The notes beneath the pieces were generated by a model. The model made no database searches and was not told the origin of the DNA. It saw only the letters and a list, made by a program, of their open reading frames with translations. From the NCBI RefSeq assembly GCF_014839805.1, contig NC_051131.1:13132913-13196912 (forward strand): a DNA stretch of 64,000 nucleotides. Direction: 5' to 3'. This stretch comes from Manduca sexta. Lineage: Eukaryota; Arthropoda; Insecta; Lepidoptera; Sphingidae. Of this stretch, positions 22,640 to 35,210 are shown piece after piece. Every line of letters begins with the position of its first letter. Position 1 is the first letter of the stretch. The position numbers and the translations under genes are program-made.

Positions 22640-22734
22640 TTTTGAGTAGAAATCCCAGCGCGATCTGAGATTCGAACCCAGTACCTCAGGGCGGTGTCGT
22701 ACCGTGCATGCTATTCAATTACGCTACGGGGGCA
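22640..22734 (-). mobile_element. SINE head fragment (tRNA-like)
   Basis: The minus strand reads CTGCCCCCGTAGCGTAATTG, a tRNA-like head, with TGGGTTCGAATCTC as B box. The body is missing or unrecognisable. Confidence 0.6.
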
Positions 22735-23454
22735 GCTCGCAAAACTTAATATATGTATACGTATATTACAGTTTTTTATAATTATATATGGTTATTTTAT
22801 TAATAGTTCAGCAGCTGCGCCTGTGCGCGAAAAAGCTTTTCCGGGATAAAATTGTTTTAATAGTTCGTTAGGTACTACCTTCCTTCCACTTTATAATATT
22901 ATTATAGATAATATAAATTTGTTTACACAACAATAAAAGTATTTCTACGAGACGTAAATCGCACGAATTAATTAGAACTACGCGTCAGCTAAAAACCAAG
23001 CATAGAAACAACAGCATCACAAATTCTTTACAATTTTTTAATTACGAAACAAATAAACCTAACCTCAAAAATGATCACGGGTCATCGACCCCATGCGGGT
23101 AACCAATACCTTAGTTTCGTAAGAGATAGCGGGTTGTCAATTAATATGATAATGACATGAGGGCCTTATCGGCGACCTCAGGACCTACACGGAAACATAC
23201 TCAATCGTATTAGAGGTGCGGTTTGTGAATATGAAGACGAAATTATCAATGAAGTTTGCTAGAGTCCTGAATACAATTAAATACTTCATACCTAACCCTG
23301 AAGTGGGGGACGAATTACGTATCAAATAGCGGAAACTTGCGCCCAAATTTTGCGAAACACAATTTTATTAACATACGCGAATCACGAAAACAAAACAGAG
23401 AAACATTGGAAAAAAAAAACCTGAAGAGTAGGCCACACAACCAGGGCACCAGTT
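22735..23454. other. No clear feature
   Basis: A fragment near 22812-22855 (GCTGCGCCTGTGCGCGAA, CTTTTCCGGGATAAAA) resembles the Helitron-like family at 24689. The rest is unassigned. Confidence 0.4.
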
Positions 23455-23606
23455 TTTCCGTTGCGTCTCATGATGTGAGGGGCCTATTGCCATTAAGGCA
23501 AAACTCTAGCTGATATTAGCAAAAAACAATATCAATACCCGATCCGGGATTCGAACCCAGGACCAGAGCGATGTACCGCACAAGCCATACAAGCTATTGA
23601 AGCAGT
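23455..23606 (-). mobile_element. SINE body type A, degenerate
   Basis: The minus-strand head carries CTGGGTTCGAATCCCGG and the body piece is GGCAATAGGCCCCTCACATC. It is shorter and more diverged than other type-A copies. Confidence 0.6.
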
Positions 23607-24378
23607 CAACAATGTCTTATATTGTAATATCTGACTGTGGTTAGTCGTGGATACGAACTACTTTTTATTCGAAAGTATGCAATGGAACTTTTATTATAAA
23701 TAAGTTCCTGTATTGTCTATTTCTGTGTGTATAAGTTTTGTTTTTTGACGATATTGGATAATTTAATTAATAGGCCTAATATTAAAGTACATTAAACAAT
23801 CATCGACGACTCAACCAATTTCGATACAGTTTTCGAAAATAAGTTATATTTTTCTGTTACAGTATAATATTATGTTCTAGTGTAAATAAGAAGGTAATCT
23901 ATAGTCTAGTTACTAACCAAAAGAAATGCATATAAACCTAAACAAAACATTAATGCGGGTACAATTAATGTACAGTCAGCTACAAAAGCTGCTGAACAAA
24001 TTTAAATTGCAAAACGCTTTTACACATTAATTGCAATCGAAATGTTCATTTTTCTTTATCTAAAATAAAGTAAACCTTCTCTCATTGTGTACACCTACCT
24101 TCTTTAGTCTCAGCACCACCTAAAAGTTAACTGGTCCTCCTTTATACTCTGTATATAACATGTAATAAATAAATAAAACTTCTGAAGTTAATTTTGGTAA
24201 AGAGAAAAGATTGTTGATGAAAACAAAAGTTTAAAGGCGATTTGAAACTTTTAATGTGTTCAGTTTCTTTCGTGCCTGACTGTACATTGTGAGCACGCGC
24301 TATTGTTTACGTCCCTAACTAGGAACAGTAATACAATGTCCGTGTATACGGGCAATTGTGATTTCACATGAATACTGT
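23607..24378. other. No recognisable feature
   Basis: AT-rich sequence without repeats or ORFs of note. Confidence 0.5.
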
Positions 24379-24635
24379 TGTGCCTCGTTGGAGTAGTTGT
24401 ATTACGGTACGACTGCAGCGCTGAGGTTTCGGGTTCGATTCCCGGATCGTGTTATTGGGGTATGTACTCAGTATCAGCCTGAAGTCTGAAATTAGGCCCG
24501 ATATGACGATAGGCTCGTGTATTTTGATTTGAATTACATCCTAGGACGAAATATACACGGAGGAAAGTGGGTATCCCAGTTGCGCCTCTGCCTACCCCTT
24601 CGGGGATAACAGGCGTGAGTGTGTATTGTTATTAA
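24379..24635 (+). mobile_element. tRNA-derived SINE, body type A
   Basis: Head TGTGCCTCGTTGGAGTAG, B box GGGTTCGATTCCCGG, then CTCAGTATCAGCCTGAAGTC, CCCGATATGACGATAGG, GTTGCGCCTCTGCCTACCCC and TTCGGGGATAACAGGCGTGA. This is one of the most complete type-A copies here. Confidence 0.85.
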
Positions 24636-24688
24636 GCTAGTCTTTGTGAATTAACTTTGATGAAATATTCACTGTTCTTATATTATTA

Positions 24689-24901
24689 ATAGCTTTTGTT
24701 GGAGACCCCGCCCGCGTGAAGAAGTTTTCCGGGATAAAAGTTCCGCTATATATTTTCCCGGGATAGAAAGTTGCCTATAAACTCCCTAGGCTCTAAACTA
24801 TCTCCATACCAAATTTCATAAAAATCCGTTAAGTAGATTTGGAGAAAATTGATAAAATACAGACAGACAGAAAAGGGGACTTTGTTTATAATATGTATAC
24901 C
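24689..24901 (-). mobile_element. Helitron-like non-autonomous element, decayed ends
   Basis: Same family as 42813 and 47965: minus strand TATACATATTATAAAC at the 5' side, ACCAAATTTCATAAAAATCC motif on the plus strand, and AACAAAAGCTATT where the CTRR|T end should be. Both termini carry substitutions. Confidence 0.5.
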
Positions 24902-25515
24902 TACTTATTATTCCGAAAAATATATTTAACTTGGAAAGACATTCACGCGTAGGATCTGCAGGCAATAGCTAATATAATGTTATTAAAGGGCCAGTTTCTT
25001 AAAAGGCAAAAATCCCTCCATTCGCGCCCACAGCTATCAAGTCTTTGAAACACGCAATACCATCATAACATTATTCATACAAAACCCATAAAAACCCTTA
25101 TCCGTCCGTATTACGAAAATCATATTTCCATGCAATTATACATTAGAACACGTGTACGGCCCGAACCTTATTCGTGGAAGAGTGGGTGGTAGAAAGCAGT
25201 CATCGCGACCTGTTGCAATGCCGCATAATTATTGAAAGTGTCAAGTATAGTTTGAAACATCGTTTAGATTGAGATAAGCTGGGATTTTACCTTAAATTAT
25301 GGAATGAGGGTACTTAACTACGGTTACATATTTGTGTTGCTTTTATGTCTATTGATTGGTGTAGTTTAATAGACAATCAATGGACCAGCTCTAGTAGGAA
25401 AATGCTACCTTCCAGAAATCAAACAATACTTTTGCTCAATGATTTCTTATACTTACACGGATAAATATTGATATAAAACTATTATGCTTTGCTCTTTGTG
25501 TAAAAAAAAATACAT
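24902..25515. other. No recognisable feature
   Basis: No repeat or convincing ORF. Confidence 0.5.
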
Positions 25516-25645
25516 CAAGCCTCTATCGCCGAAGAGGTAGGCAGAGATGCTACAAGGCCATGCACGCTTCATCATATGTTCCATCCATGATAGAAAGCGA
25601 ACCTATCGCTCTCTCTTCTGTCTCTGTACTCAGTTATAATATCAA
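25516..25645 (-). mobile_element. SINE fragment (3' body only)
   Basis: The minus strand resembles the 3' end of type-A-like SINEs: TGCCTACCTCTTCGGCGATA and TGGATGGAACATATGATG. There is no head and it is truncated. Confidence 0.45.
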
Positions 25646-28462
25646 TAAATGTTCTTTCCCAATTATTCTTCACGAAAGATCAAAGTACGTAGAAGTTTGT
25701 AAAAGAAATTGTAATTCAGGGCAATTTCTTTAGTCTTCAAAAACTAAGTATTTCAAACAATAATACATGTCAGAACACGGCACGGAACAGTTAGTTCAAA
25801 ACCGTTTTACGACTCGAGTTGACGCAGTAGCCTTAATAGAGGCAATTATAGTGGTTTATTGAAACTGTAGTTCCTTAATCTAGTACAAGTTATAAAGGTA
25901 TTAAACTTAGTACTATAGCATTCAAGTAACAGTTACATTCGACATAGCACTTACTAAATTATATGTCGAATTCAAAATCCACTGTTTTCTTCAAAAATAA
26001 CCTCGACGTCACACGCCGTCCAAAATACAAAAATTCGCACATTGGCAAATAAAATACATAAAAACAGTCGTTATTTAACGCAATCTTCCATACCACGGCG
26101 TACATTTTAAGCAATGTCATTGGTTCATTCACAAAAACGAGCGCTAGTGTTGTGCTCATTAAGATTTCGCGTGTCGATATAAAACACGCTAATTGCGGTC
26201 ATTCGGGCATACGAATATCGATAACGATTATCGATGAGGCACACTTCCCCGTGTTGCGATTGACATATTTATTACCATTAACCTGCCGCCTACATTTACG
26301 AATGTTTTATGCGGGCAGCTTATCTTTTGAAAAGTTGGTAATCCGACAACTTGGTAAAGTTTATTATAGTTAAAATAGTAAATATTGTATAAAATACTTT
26401 GATTTATTGTGTTTTGACTGATAAGTAAGCAATTCAATTATTTCCAACATAAAATACTCATTAATTAGCAATTTAGATGCAAATGATGAACGATTAGAGA
26501 CGTCAAAAACCAATATCATTAAAACAACACACGCATACGTCTTTTATTTCCAGAAAGAACACAAGTTGAACTAGTGCACCAAATTTTTGCCATGTTCATA
26601 TTAAGAACATTCTTTTTATTTCCTATACGACTGCCAGACATACTTCCTACTCACCCTGATACAGATTATACCAACACCTATATAAAAACTATACAAAGAG
26701 CCAAGAGAAATAAAAATCAAACTACTTTTAGAAATTGTCGTCATTTTTACTGGAATAACTTGAGAACTAGTAAATCAATTACAACAGGACTTAGTAGACA
26801 CAGGCAGGTAACTGAGATTTTTACCAACCATTTGATTTATATCTAGACAGAGAGATAGAGGCAAAAACTAGTTAAGATATAAACCATTGGCGATCGCCTC
26901 GACGGTTGCTGTAATTGAATTGCTTATTTACGGCTATAATATAGATTTTCCTAAGATCTAATACAGTTATGTCGATTGCAGTTAAAACAGAGTTATAAAT
27001 TCTAATTTACATAATACTATTCACAGTTTCAACTGTATTATTTTTGGGCTCTATTTGAGCATTTATACTAAAGTTCCAGTGTTTAAATTTGTATTTTTTT
27101 TTTAAATAACATATTTGATTTTGTTAGATAAGAACATAAGAAATGATAACTTAATAAGTTTATTTTTTCAAAAAACTTCTAATTTATTAAGAAAGTTTAT
27201 AATTGATTATACAATTCACATGACTCGTGTCTACAAAAACTTACAATTTCTCTCCCACGTGAATCACGAGAACTTCCATTAGTTATTTTGTCTTTACATA
27301 TGTTCTCTTTACATTCATTAGGAGAGTGAAAAATTATACTCAGACAAAAAACGTTTTAGTCCCACTAACATGAAGGAATAGAATACTATATTAATCTTTT
27401 TTTATTTAACTTACTTTGTGACGGACTTTAATGCATCTAAAGATATTTAATATTTACTATGTTCATTGCTAGGTGGAGAAAACATTGGCCCATGCCCTTG
27501 GATCCTTTTAACCAAATTTAAAACTTAAGCTTTCTTGTAACTTCCTTTTTTATAAATATTAGTTTACTTAATAAATCATCTTATCTAAGGCTTGTAGACA
27601 TCCTAGTTTTCATTGAATGGAAACGTTTTCTAGATGCTATCGGACAGTCAGTCAGCATCGAAGACACGAGGGCGTGTACAGTTAAACGCAATATTTACTA
27701 TCACAACACCGGGCGGTCGCCCACGCCCGCTCTCAATGGGCCGCGCGAATGTCGCAACCAAGAACCCCTACAACCATCTTGATAGTTTTGAACAATCCTA
27801 TAATTACGGATATAAATCACTTTATCAGACAAGTTTTTATGTAAACCGGTATCTCTTTTTTGGGTGTTACATAATAATGATTATTTCTGTCTATCTATGA
27901 CAAATCTTATAGACTTGATAATATCAAACTACCAACACAAATTTAATTGAAAATCTGTACAAAGCAGCTTGCTCTAGAACTATGTGAAAAAGCACAAAAA
28001 ATCTCAATAAAAAGCACTATAAAATGTTTGACGCAACGTAAAACCAACAAAATATCGATATAATTATTATCGATGAAACCGTATCGCAACACTACGTTAC
28101 ACTTTTAAAAATAAATCGCATGTCGGTGGCGCCGTTTTACATAATTTTTCGCGTGTTATCGCTTTGTTTTATTTTCAATGAACGTTGGCGCTTTGGATAT
28201 CAAAATATTTTATACATTTTATTTTTATGATTCAGAAACTGAAATAGTTGAAGGTGAATAAATGTTGTTGTGCAGAAGAAATATACGACAGTTAAATATA
28301 AAAATGCAGTTTACAATAAGGCGCATGTTTTCTTCGACTGGCAGTTTAGGGTAAGTAAGTTAGTAAGTATAAGAATAAGAAACAATAATTTCGTTTTCCT
28401 GGCATTCGGCACTGCCTTTAAATTGCTAAATATAGTCAAGTCAATATGGTACACAATGTACA
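25646..28462. other. Long stretch without identifiable gene
   Basis: Two similar palindromic sites built on ATCGAT occur about 1.8 kb apart (26215-26240 and 28053-28073). A GC-rich patch at 27634-27770 (GGGCGGTCGCCCACGCCCGC) lies in an 88-aa ORF with no domain I recognise. The ORF at 26574-26846 is AT-rich and unconvincing. Confidence 0.35.
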
Positions 28463-28634
28463 TCTATACTAAATATATAAAGCTGAGGAGTTTTTCTAAA
28501 CGCGCTGAAGTGTAACTACTAAACCGATTTTAATTTTTTTTTCACTAATATGAAACTATATTACTCCTGAGTGCTATAGGCTACTTTTATTTCAAAAGAA
28601 CTATGACACGGAAAGACCAGCAGGCAAAAGCTAG
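28463..28634 (+). mobile_element. Non-autonomous Helitron, 172 bp
   Basis: It starts A|TCTATACTAAATATATAA and ends AAAGCTAG|T, so 5'-TC, 3'-CTRR and insertion between A and T all fit the Helitron rule. The 3' hairpin is weak. Its interior (ACGCGCTGAAGTGTAACTAC) is a pattern common in lepidopteran short Helitrons. Confidence 0.65.
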
Positions 28635-29515
28635 TCACTAATAAACTGAATCAAAGTATTAAATCACATAATTCAGTGTACAGCGCACGCGCCAGTCCGT
28701 CTAGGGAGAGTGATTGTTGCCCTAATGGTACCTCGTGGTATAGAGGACGATTGTCGGCGAAATGATTGCTCGTTTCACATAGTTTACGATCCGATCGCTA
28801 TCTAACGATTGATGATATATTTAATTGGTAATCATGGACTTTGTTTAGTACGTAGGCGTTTGTTTCGTATAAGGAATGATTGCAATAGTATTTTTTTTAT
28901 TGTAGTGTCATTTAAAATAAAAATAATAATGATGTTCCGATTGATGTTCAATTTCAGAGACATCTTTGTTTGATGGTGCCTACAACGGAATTAATATGTC
29001 ATTTAGATTCTAGCCCAGGAGGATCCGGTCATCTCCCAGTAAAACAATGTATATCTAACTCGGGCAATTTTTTTGTTTGACGTCGAAGTAATTTGCATAG
29101 ACCAAAAAAGGATATAAATTTTATATCTATAAAAATACATCTAGGGAACAAAGGATTTTTTTGTTTTTTTTTTTCTAACATTTATTTATTGCACTTTCAA
29201 CCTACATTTTAAAAAATAGTTGCCAGTACTCTTTATAAACAGAGTGTATTAATAAATTGATATGCTTGGCTTGTTCAAATAGATATAAACAAATGACCAA
29301 AAAATCATTTGGTAAGTCGTTCTGCAAACGCACCGATCGGTGGAAATGGGTTTTCAACTCCGACCTTTCCGAAGCGCGAATCCAATTTGAATGTAGGATA
29401 CAAGGCCGGTACATTTCGCACAGTACTAGTAAAAACTGTATTGACATTTACTAGAGTTCCTGTTGAATGTTGTATTGAGTGATTGATGGGGTTTTTTGAG
29501 TGTACCTTTGTTTCG
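28635..29515. other. No recognisable feature
   Basis: Overlapping ORFs at 29202-29454 on both strands show no domain I recognise. The rest is AT-rich. Confidence 0.4.
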
Positions 29516-29690
29516 TAGGTTTGCTCAGCATCAGTCCAGAGTCTAGAATTGTAGCCGATACGACGGTAAGCTCGCCTCCTAATTCCTATAACATAAAGGG
29601 ACGAAACACATTTGACGAAAATGCTCTGGTTGCACCTCTGTCTACCCTCGTGGACGGAGGCGTAATAGGTGTTTGTTTTATGTTTGATGG
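29516..29690 (+). mobile_element. SINE body type A, headless
   Basis: CTCAGCATCAGTCCAGAGTC, CCGATACGACGGTAAGC, GGGACGAAACACATTTGACG and GTTGCACCTCTGTCTACCC match the type-A body in order. The tRNA head is missing. The ORF at 29500-29742 is a by-product. Confidence 0.65.
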
Positions 29691-30349
29691 ATATGTTATC
29701 ACTTTTCAGTGTTTGTTATTAGGAAGAGAGAAAGCTTTTTAGACAAACTGACAATTTGCAAACACCAAAACAAAGTGCTGAAATTAACTTGGAATCAAAA
29801 TATAAATTAATTTACCAAAAAATACGACTAAAACTTTAATATTTAAATTTAAAAAGTCTTCGATGTATCCAATTGCCTCGTCGTCTAAAAAAAACATCGC
29901 GTTGTTATTTTAATCTAATTCTTATTACATCAAAATAGATCTCCTTATCTCTAAACAAGTTAATGCGAAAAGTAAACGCTTCAATGGCTCAATTGTCACG
30001 GTGTTTGTCTAGCCCAGTTGCAGGTGTAAATATTTGCCATGACACCGTGACAGGTAGAGCTGTACTATATTGTTTAATGTCTTTGGCTGTAACTAATAAT
30101 ACAGTAAGACTTAGTACGTTAGTTAAATTATTAGTAAGACACTATGATTTATTATTTATACGCGAATATTAGACATCGGAATAAATTATTTTCGGACTTT
30201 ATCGCGGTTTGCTATATTATAATTTTCTAACGTCGTTTCGAATATTGCAGCCGTCATGGATAGGAGGCGAGGGGTGCAGGTCGAAAAGTCAAAATTACAA
30301 TATCTAAGTACATACATTTTAAAATTATACATTTTTTATACAAACATAA

Positions 30350-30400
30350 AAAAAACAGTTGAATTGAGAACCTCCTCCTTTTTTTGAGGTCGGTTAAAAA
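30350..30400 (-). repeat. Conserved dispersed motif
   Basis: Minus-strand copy of the motif at 17517: AACCGACCTCAAAAAAAGG then AGGAGGTTCTCAATTC. Confidence 0.6.
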
Positions 30401-30995
30401 TACACAAACCGCGATGAAGAGACATTAGTTACTAGGTGATATTGTATTTAGTTGAATGATTTGTCTTAATATAACATGTTAATTTGATTTTTATGTTATA
30501 TTAACAAGTAGACTTATAAATTAATGTGTTTCTCATGTTCAAATTTCATTAATTCCAGATAATCTCTACGTGTTTTCAGAATTTAAAGTGCTACCAAATA
30601 GAAATGGTTCGAAGGAATCGAAGAACAGAACTGGTTCCATAACCCTAAAAGGTTGCCGTATCTTACATAAATATATATTGTTTGAAGAGATCGAAGAACT
30701 CAAAGTCTCACGAGTTTCATAACCCTAAAATACTGTCGTCTACCAATTATAAAAGTGTTAACTATATAAAAAATTAAGGTGTCAAAAATCAAAATTGAGA
30801 CCGAACTACAGCGCCGTCACTGCCAAATGAATGCTCTGTTGGCACTATAAACTGTTCATGCTATAATTCAAAGTCACGATATTGCAAATTTTGAAGTCAT
30901 CGACCATTCGTCCCCGAGAGGCCACCAATACCTCCAGTTTAATTCTCAATGACACTCCAATTTAGCATACAATTTATTCCTCGGTTTATAATATC

Positions 30996-31016
30996 AGTAG
31001 TAGTAGTAGTAGTAGT
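30996..31016. repeat. (AGT)7 microsatellite
   Basis: A perfect trinucleotide run of seven units. Confidence 0.95.
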
Positions 31017-31374
31017 TGGCAGACTTCACACGACTTCCAAACTATCCTCAGATTACCCATACGGAACTAAATTGAAATCAATTTTGATGAATTGAAATCA
31101 ATTAATCCTCGCTATCGCCTTTATTTTATTGCAGAGTAAGAACGAGCAAGTAAATACCTAGTATTGTGTAATCTTCATGATTTCTAAATACCGACAATAC
31201 CAAAATAACCTGATGCACTGCCTTCAAAATAGAAAAGGAGTAGTGAAGGAAGAAAAATTTTCCCTGATTATGCCATAAAAGATTATTGCAGTAGGCATAG
31301 GTATATGCCTTGGCATTGTTGATGACCATGGGCTTTGGTGACCACTTTTGATCAGGCGGGCTGTTAACCAATCA

Positions 31375-31627
31375 TACATAACATCACGCATTTTATCCCC
31401 GAAGGGGTATGCAGAGGCGCAACTAGGGCACCCACTTTTCGCCAAGTATGTTCCGTCCCATGATGTGATAGGGGGCGATCCTATCGCCATATCGGGCACA
31501 AATTCCAGACTCCGGGCTGATACTGAGCAGAAAAACCCAAATATCACTTTGCCCGACCCGGGATTCGAACCCAGGACCTCAGAGCGCTATTGTACCGGAC
31601 ATGCAATACAACTACGCCACCGAGGCA
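31375..31627 (-). mobile_element. tRNA-derived SINE, body type A, full length with 12-bp TSD
   Basis: The element is bounded by the 12-bp direct repeat GTTAACCAATCA (31363-31374 and 31628-31639). The minus strand reads CTGCCTCGGTGGCGTAGTTG, B box GGGTTCGAATCCCGGGTCGG, CAGCCCGGAGTCTGGAATTT, CCCGATATGGCGATAGG, CATCATGGGACGGAACATAC and GCCTCTGCATACCCCTTCGG. The intact duplication and low divergence suggest a young insertion. The surrounding ORFs are by-products. Confidence 0.92.
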
Positions 31628-31835
31628 GTTAACCAATCAATTGGGAGAAAATAACAAAAATCTTTGACTTCAATTATTTATTTCCGCAACACTTTCTCGC
31701 ACGTCAGCAGTTATTGTTATCTACTTTGTTGATACATTTAACACAGATAACAAAACAAGATGCATAATGGTCAAAATATTGATTAATCGATAAAGAAGTC
31801 ATAACAGGCGACCTTCTTGCATAATTTTACAAAAA

Positions 31836-32160
31836 TGGCGATAGCCTAGTTGGATGTGGAACGGACTGCCGAGACTAATGTCTACAGGTTCAAATCCCAA
31901 GCGCACCTCTGACTTTTTAAAGTTATGTGGGTATTTTTGTGAATTATCGATTGCTTTAACGGTGAAGGAAAACATCGTGAGGAACCTGCATACCTGAGAA
32001 GTTCTCTATAGGAATTTAGAGGGTGTGTGAAGTCTACCAATCCGCAGTAAGTCAGCATGGTGGACTAAGGCCTAATCCCTATCTAGTACAGGACGCCCGT
32101 GCCCAGCAATGGGACAGTGTATAATACAGGGCTGATATTATTATTATATTATTATTATAC
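31836..32160 (+). mobile_element. tRNA-like SINE, body type C, near full length
   Basis: GGCGATAGCCTAGTTGG start, B-box-like ACAGGTTCAAATCCC, GGTGAAGGAAAACATCGTGA, GAGAAGTTCTCTATAGG, GGTGTGTGAAGTCTACC, GTGGACTAAGGCCTAATCCC and GGGCTGATATTATTATT tail. The tail is an (ATT)n repeat. No clear target duplication was seen. Confidence 0.85.
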
Positions 32161-35056
32161 CTATTACAATAAATTCCACGGTAATGAATGCTAAAACTCG
32201 TTTAATTGGCGAGGTGTGGCCACCTGATGACCTTAAAGGACACATCTGACGAGGCACTATAAATAAATTTGTTAGCAAGACTGTTCTTCTCATAAACTAA
32301 ATATTTTTCAACGTCATTGCTAACAATATAAAGACAGTCAGCCTTATTTTTAACCTAAACGCGGCAGAAATGGTTCCTTTACGACAATCTGCAATAGTTA
32401 AGTTTAACAATGATCTTTAAAGTCTACTTCCTAATGTACAATTTTTAATAACACAATGTTAAATACGTTTAATAAAATAATTTTTGGTTGAGATAATAGT
32501 TTTGTTTATAATCATAAATAGACTTCTACCGTAGTAATAGTCAAACCAGCAAACGAATGTAAGCCATGTGCGCTTCAATATAAATACCATAATGCTTAAT
32601 GCACTACAAACGCTAGTTAAAACAATAGCATGTAAAAACAAACAAAAATATTTATTTATTAATAGAGTAACGCGCAGTAATAAGCAAAACATAAGCGAGA
32701 ATGGTATTGGAAAACATGTAATAAATCAGTGTGCATGCGCATCGTTCAGTGCGCACGTACCTACAATGTTTATTTAGGGTTGTCTCGCCCGGTACATTTT
32801 ATAACAAACTTCAAAAAGTGTTATTATGTCGATAGCTTCTGCGATGTGTAAGATGATCATGCTGTAAGTAGATACCCACCTGAGGTATTGAACACGGAAT
32901 GGACGAAGAATTTTCCCTGTCCCTTGGAAAAGGCTGGGAAGAGATTATTTTTACTTTAGAATAAGAAAACGATTCAGCAATAGATAATATAATATAAACA
33001 TGCAGTCTTATTAAAATAAAAAACCGGAAGAGTACGGGTTGGATTCGTTCACCCAAGGTTTCGTACAAATTTGTAGGTAAGGTATCTGAGTATAATAAGG
33101 TCAAATTTGAACAACTTAATTTTGAAGTTGGATCTCTACCGACCCAAGTAATAAGTTTGTAATAAAAATTTCACTTGTTTTTTGTTATTAAAATATCTAT
33201 TTACGGCTTTTTATTTTTTTTCGTTACATGTGCTGTAAGAGATTGCTTTTTGCATAATTCTATGATTCTAGCTCAACAGGAAATACTAGATAGGTTTTGA
33301 TTCAATGAAAACGTAAAATAACAGACAGACTGTCAACAAAGTGATCCAATAACGGTTTTTCAGATACAGAACCTTATAAAAATGTAAATAAATTCGAATT
33401 AATATTTATCTAATAGGTGGCAACCCTATCGAAGCGCAATGACGCGCGCACTCAACGAGATCCATTGATAATTATTTATAGAGAACTGTCCCGTACAGAT
33501 TTCGCTAACAGCACTTAATAGATTGAATAGATGTGAATTGCCGTCCATTCTGCGACTCTTTGTGCCGGACGACCTACATCCATATTGGGTTGAATTACTG
33601 ACGAACGTAGTAGTGGGCGAAACTTGAAGTTTACCTATGTAAATTGCAATCTTTAAATGGTCTTGAATGCAGCGGGCTGTCAGATTTTTCGCCTGTAGAA
33701 CAGCGCTACGATATAATAGTTAAATTGACATTGCACTCTTATCTCCATCATTAGTTGCCTTTATTTTGAATCAACACGAATGAAATAACAAATTACAAAC
33801 ATATTATATATACACTCTACTATAGAAAATATACATATAGAGCTTATGAGTTTCCTTCATTCAGTCGAGATATTTTTATTCCAAGTGTACTGGGCCTCGT
33901 GGAAAGCACACTGAGGAAGGACAGTGTGATAATATCAAATAGGTACTCCGATGTACTGAACGCACTCCTAATGCGGAACCTCGCACCCCCACCCCCCAGC
34001 CTCTGTGAGACACTATTGAAACCATATTTCGACTTAATTAAACTCCTACTTTCGATTCATTGAAAAAAAAACACACTCTTACTGGTCCACGAATGCAACT
34101 AATCAAAATGAGAATCTATGTATTTTTTTTTTGTACGCTATTTTGATACCTATTTACACAACACAAAGCAATGTACATATTCAAGTTCATAAACGATTAC
34201 ATAGAAACACTCCGCATAAACTATTCACATATCCAAATTCCGCATGCATTTTGTTTATATTTCAATATGTAATTCATAATTTCCTTTGTTTTATTACCAG
34301 TGTACTGGCATGAATCTTCCTGTTGATACGTAAACAATATAATTCACGGGAAGTTTACACTGAATATTGCAATGACGTAAACAGTTAACTATATAAATTG
34401 TTATTGCATCAGTCCGATTTAAATCTTGAATTATACATAGACCTTAGACTAACGCAAAGGATAGGCAGAGATAAATGAGATTATCTCGTTCGAGTACAAT
34501 TGTAAACCAAGAACTGTAGAATGTCGTATTTTTATATCAAGATGTACGGGCCCTCTCAGGAGGATCTTAGGTCAAAATGCGTAATATTTAAACTAAAACA
34601 AGAACAGGAGTTGGTGAAATTATTCATTCCCTCCAATGCTAATTGGTTGATTAAATTATGAATTACGTAGACGTAAACCTAGTGAGGAAGATATCTACAA
34701 AAATAAATTCTTCATCATAGAGCAATTAGTCAAGTTACATGTTTTCATTATATACTATAAAATTGTCATACTGACACATGGTATGAGAATGTCATAACTG
34801 ACTGATAATACAAGGAAACAAACAGATATGTGACGTATGTATATACACAGGAAATCGCAAATCGCTTGTAAAACTGTCGCGGCCTTATCTAGAGCACCGG
34901 AACTGAGCAATGATTGCCAAATGCACAACGTTTGGCATCGAATCCATTGCGTCAACAGAACTCCCAGACGTTTTGTCACCTAACGATATAATCTCTATAT
35001 GCTCACGCCTTTGACCCTGAAAGGCTAGGCAGAGTTACACGTCCAGCACAAGAGTA
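32161..35056. other. Long stretch without recognisable feature
   Basis: AT-rich, with short chance ORFs only (32459-32692, 32811-33104, 34131-34313, 34755-34979). A 35-bp scrap near 35001 (CTCACGCCTTTGACCCTG) resembles the 3' end of a type-A SINE on the minus strand. Confidence 0.4.
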
Positions 35057-35210
35057 ATGAAATGAAATTATTTATTTGAATCCGTAAAATGCTATACATT
35101 ATTTAGATTCCGTCAATATTAACTCTACCACCAGTTCGGAAAGCAGTTCTCATCAGAGAAGAACGGGCAAGAAACTCTGGTGTTGCTCTTTTCAAAATCA
35201 GTCCAAGGTA
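35057..35210 (-). mobile_element. LINE-like 3' end (family L)
   Basis: The minus strand reads AAGAGCAACACCAGAGTTTC, TGAGAACTGCTTTCCGAAC, GGTGGTAGAGTTAATATTG, CGGAATCTAAATAATG and an A-rich AATAAATAATTTCATTTCATT end. A second copy is at 61148. It resembles the truncated 3' ends of an abundant lepidopteran non-LTR element. The clade cannot be fixed from this piece. Confidence 0.55.

Larger units (their letters stand above)
29691..31362. other. Mostly unassigned, with small repeats
   Basis: Contains the motif at 30350-30400, a diverged ~80-bp direct duplication around 30610-30775 (both units have ATCGAAGAAC and CATAACCCTAAAA) and a trinucleotide microsatellite at 30996. No gene was recognised. 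Confidence 0.4.

Noticed and set aside
30996..31016. Trinucleotide run considered as a CRISPR-like or satellite array.
   Set aside because: It is a simple seven-unit microsatellite without spacers.
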